64,000 nt of DNA, taken from the NCBI RefSeq assembly GCF_012927645.1, contig NZ_JABBMT010000001.1, positions 284,130 to 348,129 on the forward strand, given 5' to 3'. Position 1 is the first letter of the stretch. Every line of letters starts with the position of its first letter. A model generated the notes under the pieces. It was not told the origin of the DNA, ran no database searches, and saw nothing but the letters and a program-made list of their open reading frames with translations. The position numbers and the translations under genes are program-made. Source of the DNA: Pseudoalteromonas arctica. GTDB taxonomy: Bacteria; Pseudomonadota; Gammaproteobacteria; Enterobacterales; Alteromonadaceae. This document shows positions 56,616-64,000 of the stretch, one piece after another.

Positions 56616-56873
56616 TTAATCACCTGTTCCAGTGAAATTTGTACTTTTGCTAGCACCGCCACCAAAGGACTTAGATGAGCTAATAAGCGGATCTTGAGTA
56701 CGGTGAAATAGCCATAATCCTATTGCCGCGATTAATGGTATTAACCAAACCAGTGCTATTTGAGCTCCCTTTTGAAATCGCTCTAAATCGTTCCTTTTAG
56801 CTAAGAACACAGAAACAGCTAAATTTATTAAAATTACAATTGCTAAAGTGATGTACCAATAAGTGAATTCCAC
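56616..56873 (-). CDS. Small membrane protein of unknown function
   Basis: The product has 85 residues and two predicted membrane helices (about 5-24 and 37-56). A charged loop (AKRNDLERFQKGAQ) separates them, and a Gly/Ser-rich tail (SSSKSFGGGASKS) ends the protein. A GGAG site precedes the ATG. No family was recognised; it lies upstream of the broken hydrolase on the same strand. Confidence 0.6.
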   Translation of the reverse strand: MEFTYWYITLAIVILINLAVSVFLAKRNDLERFQKGAQIALVWLIPLIAAIGLWLFHRTQDPLISSSKSFGGGASKSTNFTGTGD

Positions 56874-57339
56874 TTAAATCTCCTTTGTTTCTTGGCTGAA
56901 TTAAAGCCAAAGTTACCAATTCTTGAATACCGCTTGCCAGTACCTGCTATTTATTACTCAACATCATAACCATTAACCTTGATAAAGCTTAGCTTAGCAA
57001 ACACTTACCGGTGCAAAAAACAACAAAACAACAATCCAAATTTCACTTCTTCTCCTTAAAGAGTGACGAAACTGTAGATAAACTCGGTTTAAAATTAACT
57101 TTTATTATTGAACCATAGTCAAGTTCCTATTTTGGTTCAATTATTTTTTGTATTGAAAGCTAGAGTAATATTCTTATGCGCAGCGGTTTTATTAAACAAC
57201 TTAATTAATTTTATATCGACTGTAACTATGCTGGTACACACCAAAAACAAAAAAGCGCGGTGTAAACACCACGCTTTCAACTCACTCAAATCTGCTTAAA
57301 ACTTATCGCTTATGGCTTCTTAAAGCTAAAACTGACGTA
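56874..57339. other. Gene-free AT-rich region
   Basis: These 466 bases hold no convincing gene. A 63-codon frame at 57108-57299 lacks a ribosome site and runs into a terminator. The region includes the yejK terminator at its right end; otherwise nothing was recognised. Confidence 0.6.
57249..57275 (-). terminator. Terminator after yejK
   Basis: AGCGCGGTGT (57254-57263) pairs, with one mismatch, with ACACCACGCT (57266-57275). On the minus strand six T follow. It lies 65 bases after the yejK stop. Confidence 0.65.
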
Positions 57340-58353
57340 TTAGTCATCACTTTCCATAAACCGTTGTAGCTGATCTTTAAGGTTTGGTGGTATCCCTTTA
57401 ATAACCAAGGTATCAGTGGCTTCATTGTAGGTTACGCGCTCACCTAAGTGTTTACGTTCAAAGCTGATGCTCACGCCGCCGCCAAGGCCGGAGAATTTAA
57501 CCATGCTGGTGACGGTTTTTTTATCTACTGGGAATGACTCTTCTAGGTCATAGCTTTGCTCTTTGCAAAAGCTTTCAAACGGGTTGTCGTCACCCTTAGT
57601 AAGTGTTTGCGATAATTCGCTAACGTTGGCATCTTCACCAGTGGTAACACAATCATTACAGTAATCAAATACTTGTTTACGTAGGTCGTCTTTTTCAGAT
57701 TTATCGAATTGTTGCTCTGATAAATAATCTTCCACAGCATTAAGCATCACTTGGCTTTGCTGTTTTGGATCGATACCTTCTTCACAACCTAAAAAGTCTA
57801 AGAAGAAATCGGCAACTTTGCGCCCTGCTCGGCCTTTAATAAAGGAGATATAACGATTGTCTTCTGCTTGAGTGTCCCACGCAGTTAAATCAATCCGTGC
57901 GGCTAGTTGCATGCGGGAAATATCTAAATGGCGTGACGAGGCTAAATCAAGCTCAGAGGTAATTGAGTAATGCTCTTTGATGTTGATCATTGCAATCAGC
58001 ATATAATCAGTTGCTACATATTGATAATGACAAAATACTAAATAGCCAGTTTCGTTAAACGCGTACTTATCAAGTTCCTCTTTAAGTACTGCTGAAGCTT
58101 GCTCTGTCATGCGCCAAAAGCCAAGCTCGCTATTGCGGTAACTTTGCATGGCTGATGCAACTATTGAGTTTTTATCGCCACTAAAAGCACAGTACCCTTT
58201 ACCGGGTTTGCCGTTGTATGCGTGATGAAGTTGTTCGATGAATACAGCGACTTTATCATTCACTGCCATTTCATCATTGCGCAAATGAATTTGCGTATCG
58301 TCGTCTTTTTTGTCTACATAATGAACGACTAACTTTTTAACATCTATTGCCAT
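57340..58353 (-). CDS. yejK: Nucleoid-associated protein YejK (NdpA)
   Basis: The product has 337 residues, matching E. coli YejK in length. Blocks include FLDFLGCEEGIDPKQQSQVM and the C-terminal GGVSISFERKHLGERVTYNE. It associates with the nucleoid. It is divergent from yejL with the same arrangement as in E. coli. Confidence 0.93.
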   Translation of the reverse strand: MAIDVKKLVVHYVDKKDDDTQIHLRNDEMAVNDKVAVFIEQLHHAYNGKPGKGYCAFSGDKNSIVASAMQSYRNSELGFWRMTEQASAVLKEELDKYAFNETGYLVFCHYQYVATDYMLIAMINIKEHYSITSELDLASSRHLDISRMQLAARIDLTAWDTQAEDNRYISFIKGRAGRKVADFFLDFLGCEEGIDPKQQSQVMLNAVEDYLSEQQFDKSEKDDLRKQVFDYCNDCVTTGEDANVSELSQTLTKGDDNPFESFCKEQSYDLEESFPVDKKTVTSMVKFSGLGGGVSISFERKHLGERVTYNEATDTLVIKGIPPNLKDQLQRFMESDD

Positions 58354-58415
58354 CTTTGTTTTTCACGCCTCTGGTGTTAAAATATGAGAATATAACTCTT
58401 TTATTGAACCAACTG

Positions 58416-58628
58416 ATGCCAATCTTATCAAAATATTCTAATGATGAAGTAGAACAAATCGTCGATCAGCTCATTGATGTGTTAACTAAGCACAATGCGC
58501 CGGTTGATTTAAGCCTTATGTGTTTAGGAAATTCTATCACGCATATCTTAAAAGAGCATGTACCTACAGGGAAAAGACAAGCAGTTGCTGACAATTTTGC
58601 CAAAGCACTTGCGCAATCGGTTAAATAG
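58416..58628 (+). CDS. yejL: YejL family protein (DUF1414)
   Basis: The start at 58416 gives MPILSKYSNDEVEQIVDQL, which matches the YejL N-terminus; a longer frame from 58347 overlaps the yejK start and is not supported. The 70-residue protein keeps the DLSLMCLGN and GKRQAVADNFAKAL blocks. Function unknown. Confidence 0.9.
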   Translation: MPILSKYSNDEVEQIVDQLIDVLTKHNAPVDLSLMCLGNSITHILKEHVPTGKRQAVADNFAKALAQSVK

Positions 58629-58633
58629 ACTTT

Positions 58634-60130
58634 ATGAATTTATCGCAGCACAATCAGTTTTCGTCTAAAGCGAGTCAATTATTAAGTTGGGGGCATTTGT
58701 TTACGTTTGCCAATATCGGCTTAGTGTTACTTATCAGTTTAAGTTATTTGTTTGCTGACTCTCCTCCAACTAGCTTTATGGGTATGCTTTATATGCTAGT
58801 AACGTGGCTTAGCCACACTAGTTTTATTACCTTTATTGCCTTTGTGCTGACGGTTTTTCCGCTTAGTTTGATATTTCCTTATCCGCGTCACATCCGCGGT
58901 ATGGCAGCAATATTTGCCACCTGTGGTGCATCTCTACTGACGCTTGATGCCTATGTGTATTTTAATTTAGGCTACCACTTAAATAGCTCCGCGTTACCAG
59001 AAATAATCACCTTGTTATGGCATCGTTTAACTAGTTCTCCAGCACTGACAACCCTGCTAGCTGGCGGAATTGTGATGCTTATTTTTGCATTTCAATTATT
59101 CGCAAGTAACTATACATGGCATCATTTAGCTCGCTTAAAACAATATAAATTTGCTCGTTACGCCAGTTCATTGTTATTGGTGTGTTTTGCGATGAGCCAC
59201 AGTATTCATATTTGGGCTGATGCAAATTTGAAGTTTGATATTACTAAGCAAGACAATGTTTTACCCTTGTCATACCCAACAACAGCTAAAAGCTTGTTGG
59301 CTAAAAACGATTTACTGGATATTGAAAGTTACGAACAAGCACATAACGTAAAGCTTAATACACAAAATGTAGATTATACGGCTCCAACTCCAATTGCTCG
59401 CTGTGAAGACTTTACACCTGCGACAGTCGATATTTTAGTATTTAGCTCTGCATCTGCGTTAACTAATTTTGCTAAACGGCACAAATATTTAAATAAAACC
59501 GAGCAGCTTTTACAACCTGTTCATCATCAAGATGCACTATTTAGCTTGATTTACGGTTTACCTGCTTACTACAAACCAGCCTTAATGACAGAACAAACAT
59601 TGCCAGTGTGGCAAAGTAATCGCCGTAGTATTAATGTCAGTGGCTTTGACGATTTTAGCTATATCAATAGTACAGCAGCAGATGGTGCAGCAATTCGTAT
59701 CATTAACGCCGATGAAAGCACCGAGCTTCGCGAGGGAGTCAATCAAGTGTTCGCTTTTAGCTTAGCCGAGGTTGCTCACAGTATTGTAAGTGCTTCACCT
59801 TTATACAGCACGGATAGCAAAGTAACCCGTACTGAAGGCTTGATCCAGCCAAGCGATTTAATCGCCACAAGCGTTGGCCAATATTTAAATTGTGCTGATA
59901 TCGCAAAGCAAAGTATGCTAGGCGTTAATCTGTATAACAAAAAAGGCGATATGGGCGTTAATTATTCACAAGGCGTATTTATTGCCTATAAGAAAGACCG
60001 CATTACATTAATTGATTCTGATGGTAATTATAAAAATATCTCTGCTGCCCAAGGCTTTTCAATAGAGCAAGGTTTGGATATTCCGTTTTTAGCACAAAGT
60101 ATTAAAAAGTTAAAAACCTTTACCGAATAA
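58634..60130 (+). CDS. YejM-like DUF3413 protein with a shortened sulfatase-like domain
   Basis: The product has 498 residues against about 586 for E. coli YejM/PbgA. The N-terminal five-helix membrane part (DUF3413; about 15-190) is intact. The periplasmic part keeps the start (VDILVFSSASALTNF), the HHQDALFSLIYGLPAYY block and the end (DLIATSVGQYL, then ITLIDSDGNYKN), but the middle of the sulfatase-like fold seems contracted. YejM regulates LpxC turnover in E. coli; whether this short form does is unknown. It lies 5 bases after yejL. Confidence 0.8.
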   Translation: MNLSQHNQFSSKASQLLSWGHLFTFANIGLVLLISLSYLFADSPPTSFMGMLYMLVTWLSHTSFITFIAFVLTVFPLSLIFPYPRHIRGMAAIFATCGASLLTLDAYVYFNLGYHLNSSALPEIITLLWHRLTSSPALTTLLAGGIVMLIFAFQLFASNYTWHHLARLKQYKFARYASSLLLVCFAMSHSIHIWADANLKFDITKQDNVLPLSYPTTAKSLLAKNDLLDIESYEQAHNVKLNTQNVDYTAPTPIARCEDFTPATVDILVFSSASALTNFAKRHKYLNKTEQLLQPVHHQDALFSLIYGLPAYYKPALMTEQTLPVWQSNRRSINVSGFDDFSYINSTAADGAAIRIINADESTELREGVNQVFAFSLAEVAHSIVSASPLYSTDSKVTRTEGLIQPSDLIATSVGQYLNCADIAKQSMLGVNLYNKKGDMGVNYSQGVFIAYKKDRITLIDSDGNYKNISAAQGFSIEQGLDIPFLAQSIKKLKTFTE

Positions 60131-60205
60131 CGAGCACTGGCGATTTACCCAAGTTAGGTTATAGTTTTATATTTGATTATGCCCTAACTAGGGAAGGCTA
60201 GTGTA

Positions 60206-60682
60206 ATGAAACTGTGTACTCTTTTCGTTATTTTTATTAGTTTACTATTCGTTACTGATCCGGCGGTCTGCGCCGATCAATATTACAAGTGCGTAACCGA
60301 CAGTGGCACTATTTTTAGCCAATTTCCCTGTGACGGACAGGCAACGCAACATAAAATAGCAGTGTCGCCTAACGTCACCCCGGCCAATATCAATCATGTT
60401 AAAACGCTTAACTCCCTTGAGCGTGAACAAATTATTCGTAATCTCAACGCTGAGATCCGCAGCGTTAAATATAAACTCGCCATTTTGAGTCGTGACCGTG
60501 ATCGCGCTGAATACCAGCAACTGCAACGGCTAAATCGTTTAATGAGCGATGACGATAAAAAAAAGCTTAGCAAAGAGATAAAAAAGCAGCTAAAAGTGAT
60601 CAATAAAACGTTTGCTAAAAACACCAAAAAAACGAACAAACAGCTCTCCGCACTCGAAAAAAAACTGAAACGTTATGAATAA
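60206..60682 (+). CDS. DUF4124 domain-containing secreted protein
   Basis: The product has 158 residues. The signal peptide ends near AVCA. The DUF4124 segment (QYYKCVTDSGTIFSQFPC, with its two cysteines) is followed by a highly charged coiled-coil tail (KKKLSKEIKKQLKVINKTF). It is probably periplasmic; its function is unknown. Confidence 0.8.
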   Translation: MKLCTLFVIFISLLFVTDPAVCADQYYKCVTDSGTIFSQFPCDGQATQHKIAVSPNVTPANINHVKTLNSLEREQIIRNLNAEIRSVKYKLAILSRDRDRAEYQQLQRLNRLMSDDDKKKLSKEIKKQLKVINKTFAKNTKKTNKQLSALEKKLKRYE

Positions 60683-60723
60683 ACTATTGGGTTTTACCAA
60701 TATTTAGCATACTCTTAACAAGG

Positions 60724-60741
60724 GTAGAGCATATACTCTAC
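60724..60741. promoter_or_regulatory. Inverted repeat upstream of aceK
   Basis: GTAGAG-N6-CTCTAC ends ten bases before the aceK ribosome site. It could be an operator or an RNA hairpin; no T tract follows. Confidence 0.25.
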
Positions 60742-60764
60742 AAGTAATTTTGGAGTACCCGTTC

Positions 60765-62483
60765 ATGCAACCACAAAATATCGCCGAGCTAATTTTAAAT
60801 GGCTTTAAAAAGCATTATAAATTATTTCAGCAGATCACCGCACAAGCACCTCTGGCATTTGCCAATAAAAACTGGACAAAGATGCACGACATTAGTCGCT
60901 TGCGGATCACTTATTACGATGATCGGGTTAACGAAACCACCCAACAACTACAAAATCAGCAATTAGCCAATCAACTGGATGAGTCATTCTGGCTGCAAAC
61001 AAAACAAATCTACCAACACTTTTTAACGTTTCATCCGCAAGCCGAGTTAGCCGAAACATTTTATAACTCGGTATTTTGCCGCTTATTTCACCGACGTTAT
61101 TTTAATAATGATTTTATTTTTGTAAAAGCCACCTTGGCAGATGCACCCGCTTTACCGATTGAAGCTGAGTATCGTAGTTACTTTCCAGTCGTCGATGGAT
61201 TAAAACCAACCATCCGAAAAATAATTAATCAATTTGATTTTAAAGCCAATTTTGTTAATTTAGAGCGCGATATACGACTTTTAGTAAAAGCATTTTATAA
61301 ACAAGCCCCTGACACTCATCACCGGGCATGGCAAATGCGCTTTGACATATTGCAAACACCGTTTTATCGCAACAAAGCAGCCTATATTGTCGGTCGTGTG
61401 GTATCACAAAGTGGTGTGCAACCTTTTATTATTGCGGTGTTACATCATCAAGAGCAGGGTCTGTATCTTGATGCTTTACTGACTAACTCATCGCAAATGC
61501 GAGTTATTTTTGGCTTTGCCCGCGCTTATTTTATGGTTGAAACCCACGCTCCTTCGGCATTAGTTCGGTTTTTAAACCAACTAATGCCCAACAAAACCTT
61601 AGCAGAACTTTATAATGCTATTGGCTTTCATAAACAAGGGAAAACCGAGTTTTATCGCGAGTTTTTAACCCATTTACAACGCTCAGGTGATGATTTTGTG
61701 ATTGCCCCTGGCACACCGGGCATGGTGATGATGGTATTTACCCTACCTTCATTTGATTATGTATTTAAAATAATTAAAGATAAATTTGGTGAAAGTAAAC
61801 CATTTGGTCGCGATACCGTACTCAAACGCTACCAATTAGTTAAAAGCCATGACCGCGTTGGTCGTATGGCAGATACCATAGAGTATTCTAACGTCGTATT
61901 CCCTGTTGCGCGTTTTAACGCTACATTGCTTACACAGCTTAAACAGACCATAGGTTCATCAATGATCATTGAAGGCGACTTATTGATCATCAAACATATG
62001 TATATTGAACGACGCATGACGCCACTGAATTTATATTTAGAAAAAGTCAATACTGAAGATGCTGCTGTTGCTATTGCGGAGTACGGTCAAGCACTCAAGG
62101 AAATGATCGCTGTTAATATTTTCCCAGGCGATATGTTACTTAAAAACTTTGGGGTCAGTAAACACAAACGCATTATTTTTTATGATTATGATGAAGTGCA
62201 ATATTTAACAGATATGAACTTTAGGGCACTGCCTAAAGCAAAAAGTTATGATGACTACTTAACCAATGAGCAAAGTTACTCTGTGGCACCACAAGATGTA
62301 TTTCCAGAGCAGTTATGCACGTTTGTAATGCCGAACCCGCAATACAAAGCGGTTTTCAGACAAACACATCCAGAACTACTAGATGTCGCATTTTGGCAAC
62401 AAGCGCAACGAAATATAAAAGCAGAGGTCGTTAACCATATCTACCCTTATCCAGCTGCGCAGCGTTTTATCCATCAATGGTAG
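60765..62483 (+). CDS. aceK: Isocitrate dehydrogenase kinase/phosphatase
   Basis: The ATG at 60765 is preceded by TGGAG; a TTG five codons earlier lies inside that site and is less likely. The 572-residue protein matches AceK (about 578). The ATP-binding region APGTPGMVMMVFTLPSFDYVFK and the acidic YDYDEVQYL are present. It turns isocitrate dehydrogenase on and off and so shifts flux to the glyoxylate bypass. The aceB and aceA genes are not next to it. Confidence 0.94.
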   Translation: MQPQNIAELILNGFKKHYKLFQQITAQAPLAFANKNWTKMHDISRLRITYYDDRVNETTQQLQNQQLANQLDESFWLQTKQIYQHFLTFHPQAELAETFYNSVFCRLFHRRYFNNDFIFVKATLADAPALPIEAEYRSYFPVVDGLKPTIRKIINQFDFKANFVNLERDIRLLVKAFYKQAPDTHHRAWQMRFDILQTPFYRNKAAYIVGRVVSQSGVQPFIIAVLHHQEQGLYLDALLTNSSQMRVIFGFARAYFMVETHAPSALVRFLNQLMPNKTLAELYNAIGFHKQGKTEFYREFLTHLQRSGDDFVIAPGTPGMVMMVFTLPSFDYVFKIIKDKFGESKPFGRDTVLKRYQLVKSHDRVGRMADTIEYSNVVFPVARFNATLLTQLKQTIGSSMIIEGDLLIIKHMYIERRMTPLNLYLEKVNTEDAAVAIAEYGQALKEMIAVNIFPGDMLLKNFGVSKHKRIIFYDYDEVQYLTDMNFRALPKAKSYDDYLTNEQSYSVAPQDVFPEQLCTFVMPNPQYKAVFRQTHPELLDVAFWQQAQRNIKAEVVNHIYPYPAAQRFIHQW

Positions 62484-62498
62484 ACGAAAGGACACACA

Positions 62499-63437
62499 AT
62501 GAATATCAGTAAAATAGATTTAAACTTACTCGTTTATCTCGACACCTTATTACGCGAATGTAATGTTACTCGCGCCGCAAATCAGCTGAGCATTACACAG
62601 CCAGCCATGAGTAATGGTTTAAAACGTTTGCGTAACCTGTTTAACGATCCGATTTTGGTGCGCACCAGTGATGGTATGGTGCCCACTGAACGAGCGATTG
62701 AATTGCAGCCGGTGATCCGTGGCATCTTAATGACATTAGAAGAAACACTTGCACCAAACCGTGAATTTGAAGCCAGCCAAAGCAAACGGGTATTTCGGAT
62801 TATGGCCAGTGATTATGCTGCCAGCACCTTAGCACCTAAGTTACTGAGCAAGTTACACGATGAAGCGCCCGATACCACGCTTGATATTCTCACTCCAAGT
62901 GATGTTACTTTTCATGATGTAGAAAACGGTAAAGTCGATATGGCAATAAACCGTTTCGAAAACCTACCGCAGTCGTTTCACCACAAACGTATTTGGAAAG
63001 ATAGCTTTTGTTGTTTAGTAAAAGCTGACAACCCGATCATTGAAAATTTTAGCCTAGATAGTTATTTAAAAGCTCGGCATATTTGGGTAAGTAAAACTGG
63101 GTTTGGTGTCGGGGTTGGTATGGATCCTAAAGACGTCCAAAAACTTGGCTGGGTTGATGAAGCGCTCGCCCACTTTGGTAAACACCGAAATATTGCCACA
63201 TTCACCCGTAATTACCACGTTGCAATACATCTAGCGAAAGAGAAGAACCTGATTGCGACACTCCCTTCAAAAGCCGCGAATATTTATGTAGATGATCCGG
63301 GTTTAAAAATTCTGGAGCCCCCCTTTCCTATTCCGCCATTTGAATTAGACATGATCTGGAGTCCGTTACTGCACCGTGATGCAAGCCATGTATGGCTAAG
63401 GAAAAAAGTTGCTGAAGTGGCTGATGAATTAAAGTAA
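62499..63437 (+). CDS. LysR-family transcriptional regulator
   Basis: The product has 312 residues. The N-terminal helix-turn-helix (NVTRAANQLSITQPAMSNGL) is followed by a substrate-binding-like effector domain from about residue 90 to 305. It lies 15 bases after aceK on the same strand and may be co-transcribed; its targets are unknown. Confidence 0.9.
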   Translation: MNISKIDLNLLVYLDTLLRECNVTRAANQLSITQPAMSNGLKRLRNLFNDPILVRTSDGMVPTERAIELQPVIRGILMTLEETLAPNREFEASQSKRVFRIMASDYAASTLAPKLLSKLHDEAPDTTLDILTPSDVTFHDVENGKVDMAINRFENLPQSFHHKRIWKDSFCCLVKADNPIIENFSLDSYLKARHIWVSKTGFGVGVGMDPKDVQKLGWVDEALAHFGKHRNIATFTRNYHVAIHLAKEKNLIATLPSKAANIYVDDPGLKILEPPFPIPPFELDMIWSPLLHRDASHVWLRKKVAEVADELK

Positions 63438-63461
63438 CACTCTTACAAAAGCCCTGTAAAA

Positions 63462-63491
63462 TTTGCTTATTGGTATTTTCAAATAAGCAAA
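63462..63491. terminator. Weak terminator-like hairpin after the LysR gene
   Basis: TTTGCTTATT (63462-63471) pairs with AATAAGCAAA (63482-63491). No T tract follows on the plus strand, so it is only a weak candidate. Confidence 0.3.
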
Positions 63492-63605
63492 CATCAACTT
63501 AAAAAGTGTTAATAATCATAACGTTAAAATAATTCAAAAATGGAATAACGATTGCTTTAAGTTACTTGAACTTTTATATTCATTTAACTTAAAGAGGTCA
63601 CTATT

Positions 63606-63872
63606 ATGAATACCCATCAAGAAAACAAAGTAAATCATATCACTGACATTATCCAAGTAATGAACAGCAGCATCGACTTTTATGAAAAGGCGCAAGAAAA
63701 AGTACAAGATCCAGCCATTGGCGCATTATTCCAGCGTATGATAGACGCACGTAAAGTCAGCGTTGAAAACCTACAGCCTTACGCTATTAATGAGCAAGGT
63801 GAACGAGAAGACGGCTCATCTTTTGCCGTTGAAGCTCGCCGCGCTTATACATCTGTTGTTCCGCACCCCTAA
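63606..63872 (+). CDS. DUF2383/PA2169-like protein, probably C-terminally truncated
   Basis: The product has 88 residues. The opening helices (ITDIIQVMNSSIDFYEKAQ, FQRMIDARK) and the segment SFAVEARRAYTSVV resemble PA2169-family four-helix-bundle proteins, which are usually about 150 residues. Here the frame ends PHP-stop, and no continuation is visible in the following bases. AAAGAGG precedes the ATG, so the gene is still likely expressed. It may be a fragment. Confidence 0.55.
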   Translation: MNTHQENKVNHITDIIQVMNSSIDFYEKAQEKVQDPAIGALFQRMIDARKVSVENLQPYAINEQGEREDGSSFAVEARRAYTSVVPHP

Positions 63873-64000
63873 TTTGAATTAAACTCGCTCATTAAATAGC
63901 CACTTGATTTGCTTTTGTAAATAAAAGCTTGACGCAGAACCCTAGGTTTGATCTATTACTCTCTTTTGAGAGCCTAATTTTATGCCTGTTCCTTCTTCTA

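Noticed and set aside
57108..57299. 63-codon plus-strand frame before the yejK terminator
   Set aside because: No ribosome site is visible, the end runs through a terminator hairpin, and the residues look random.

Overview
The window looks like part of the chromosome of a marine gammaproteobacterium of the Alteromonadales, most likely Pseudoalteromonas or a close relative. This rests on the AT-rich composition, the Shewanella/Pseudoalteromonas-style propionate operon (GntR regulator, prpB, prpC, acnD, prpF), and an E. coli-like gene order running from rne through rluC, maf, yceD, rpmF and plsX to the fab genes, pabC, mltG, tmk, holB and tatD. The genus is inferred; no search was run.

Layout. 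Positions 1-44 hold the 3' end of a tRNA. Positions 235-1143 hold a lone periplasmic binding-like protein. Positions 1341-8075 (minus strand) hold the 2-methylcitrate cycle operon and its GntR/FCD regulator; three TGTCGACA palindromes lie between the regulator and rsmF. An rRNA methyltransferase (rsmF) and a polysaccharide deacetylase follow on the plus strand. Positions 11040-32327 (minus strand) are a large exopolysaccharide/capsule locus. It contains wecB and wecC (UDP-ManNAcA supply), two GT4 glycosyltransferases, a flippase, a Wzy-like polymerase, a CapK-like adenylate-forming enzyme, an alpha/alpha-toroid protein, a WecG/TagA transferase, an acyltransferase, a large secreted FG-GAP/choice-of-anchor protein, the initiating sugar-phosphate transferase, an outer-membrane barrel, a short Wza-like protein, a Wzc tyrosine kinase, a CpsB-type phosphatase and a VpsP-like protein. 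The locus seems to have at least two promoters, and a decayed galU lies at its 5' end.

Positions 32868-37620 (plus strand, divergent) hold lapG-lapD, the c-di-GMP-controlled adhesin-release pair, followed by an unknown secreted protein and an O-antigen-ligase-like membrane protein. No LapA-type adhesin is present here. Positions 37806-50349 hold a PhoD-like phosphatase and the conserved tatD-pilZ-holB-tmk-mltG-pabC-fabF-acpP-fabG-fabD-plsX-rpmF-yceD block, with maf divergent; fabH is missing from its usual place between plsX and fabD. Positions 50367-55315 hold an HAD-hydrolase remnant, rluC, a long structured rne leader, and rne with a 42-bp tandem repeat in its scaffold region.

Positions 55443-57339 are an accessory patch: a GFA-family gene, an alpha/beta hydrolase broken by a one-base frameshift, and a small membrane protein. 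The end of the window carries yejK/yejL, a shortened YejM-like protein, a DUF4124 protein, aceK, a LysR regulator and an apparently truncated DUF2383-like gene.

I found no phage, insertion sequence with transposase, CRISPR array or classical defence system. The most interesting material is the EPS/LapGD region: its export machinery, the embedded FG-GAP protein, the palindrome over the main promoter and the galU remnant. Several small lesions elsewhere are also worth checking: the frameshifted hydrolase, the HAD remnant and the missing fabH.
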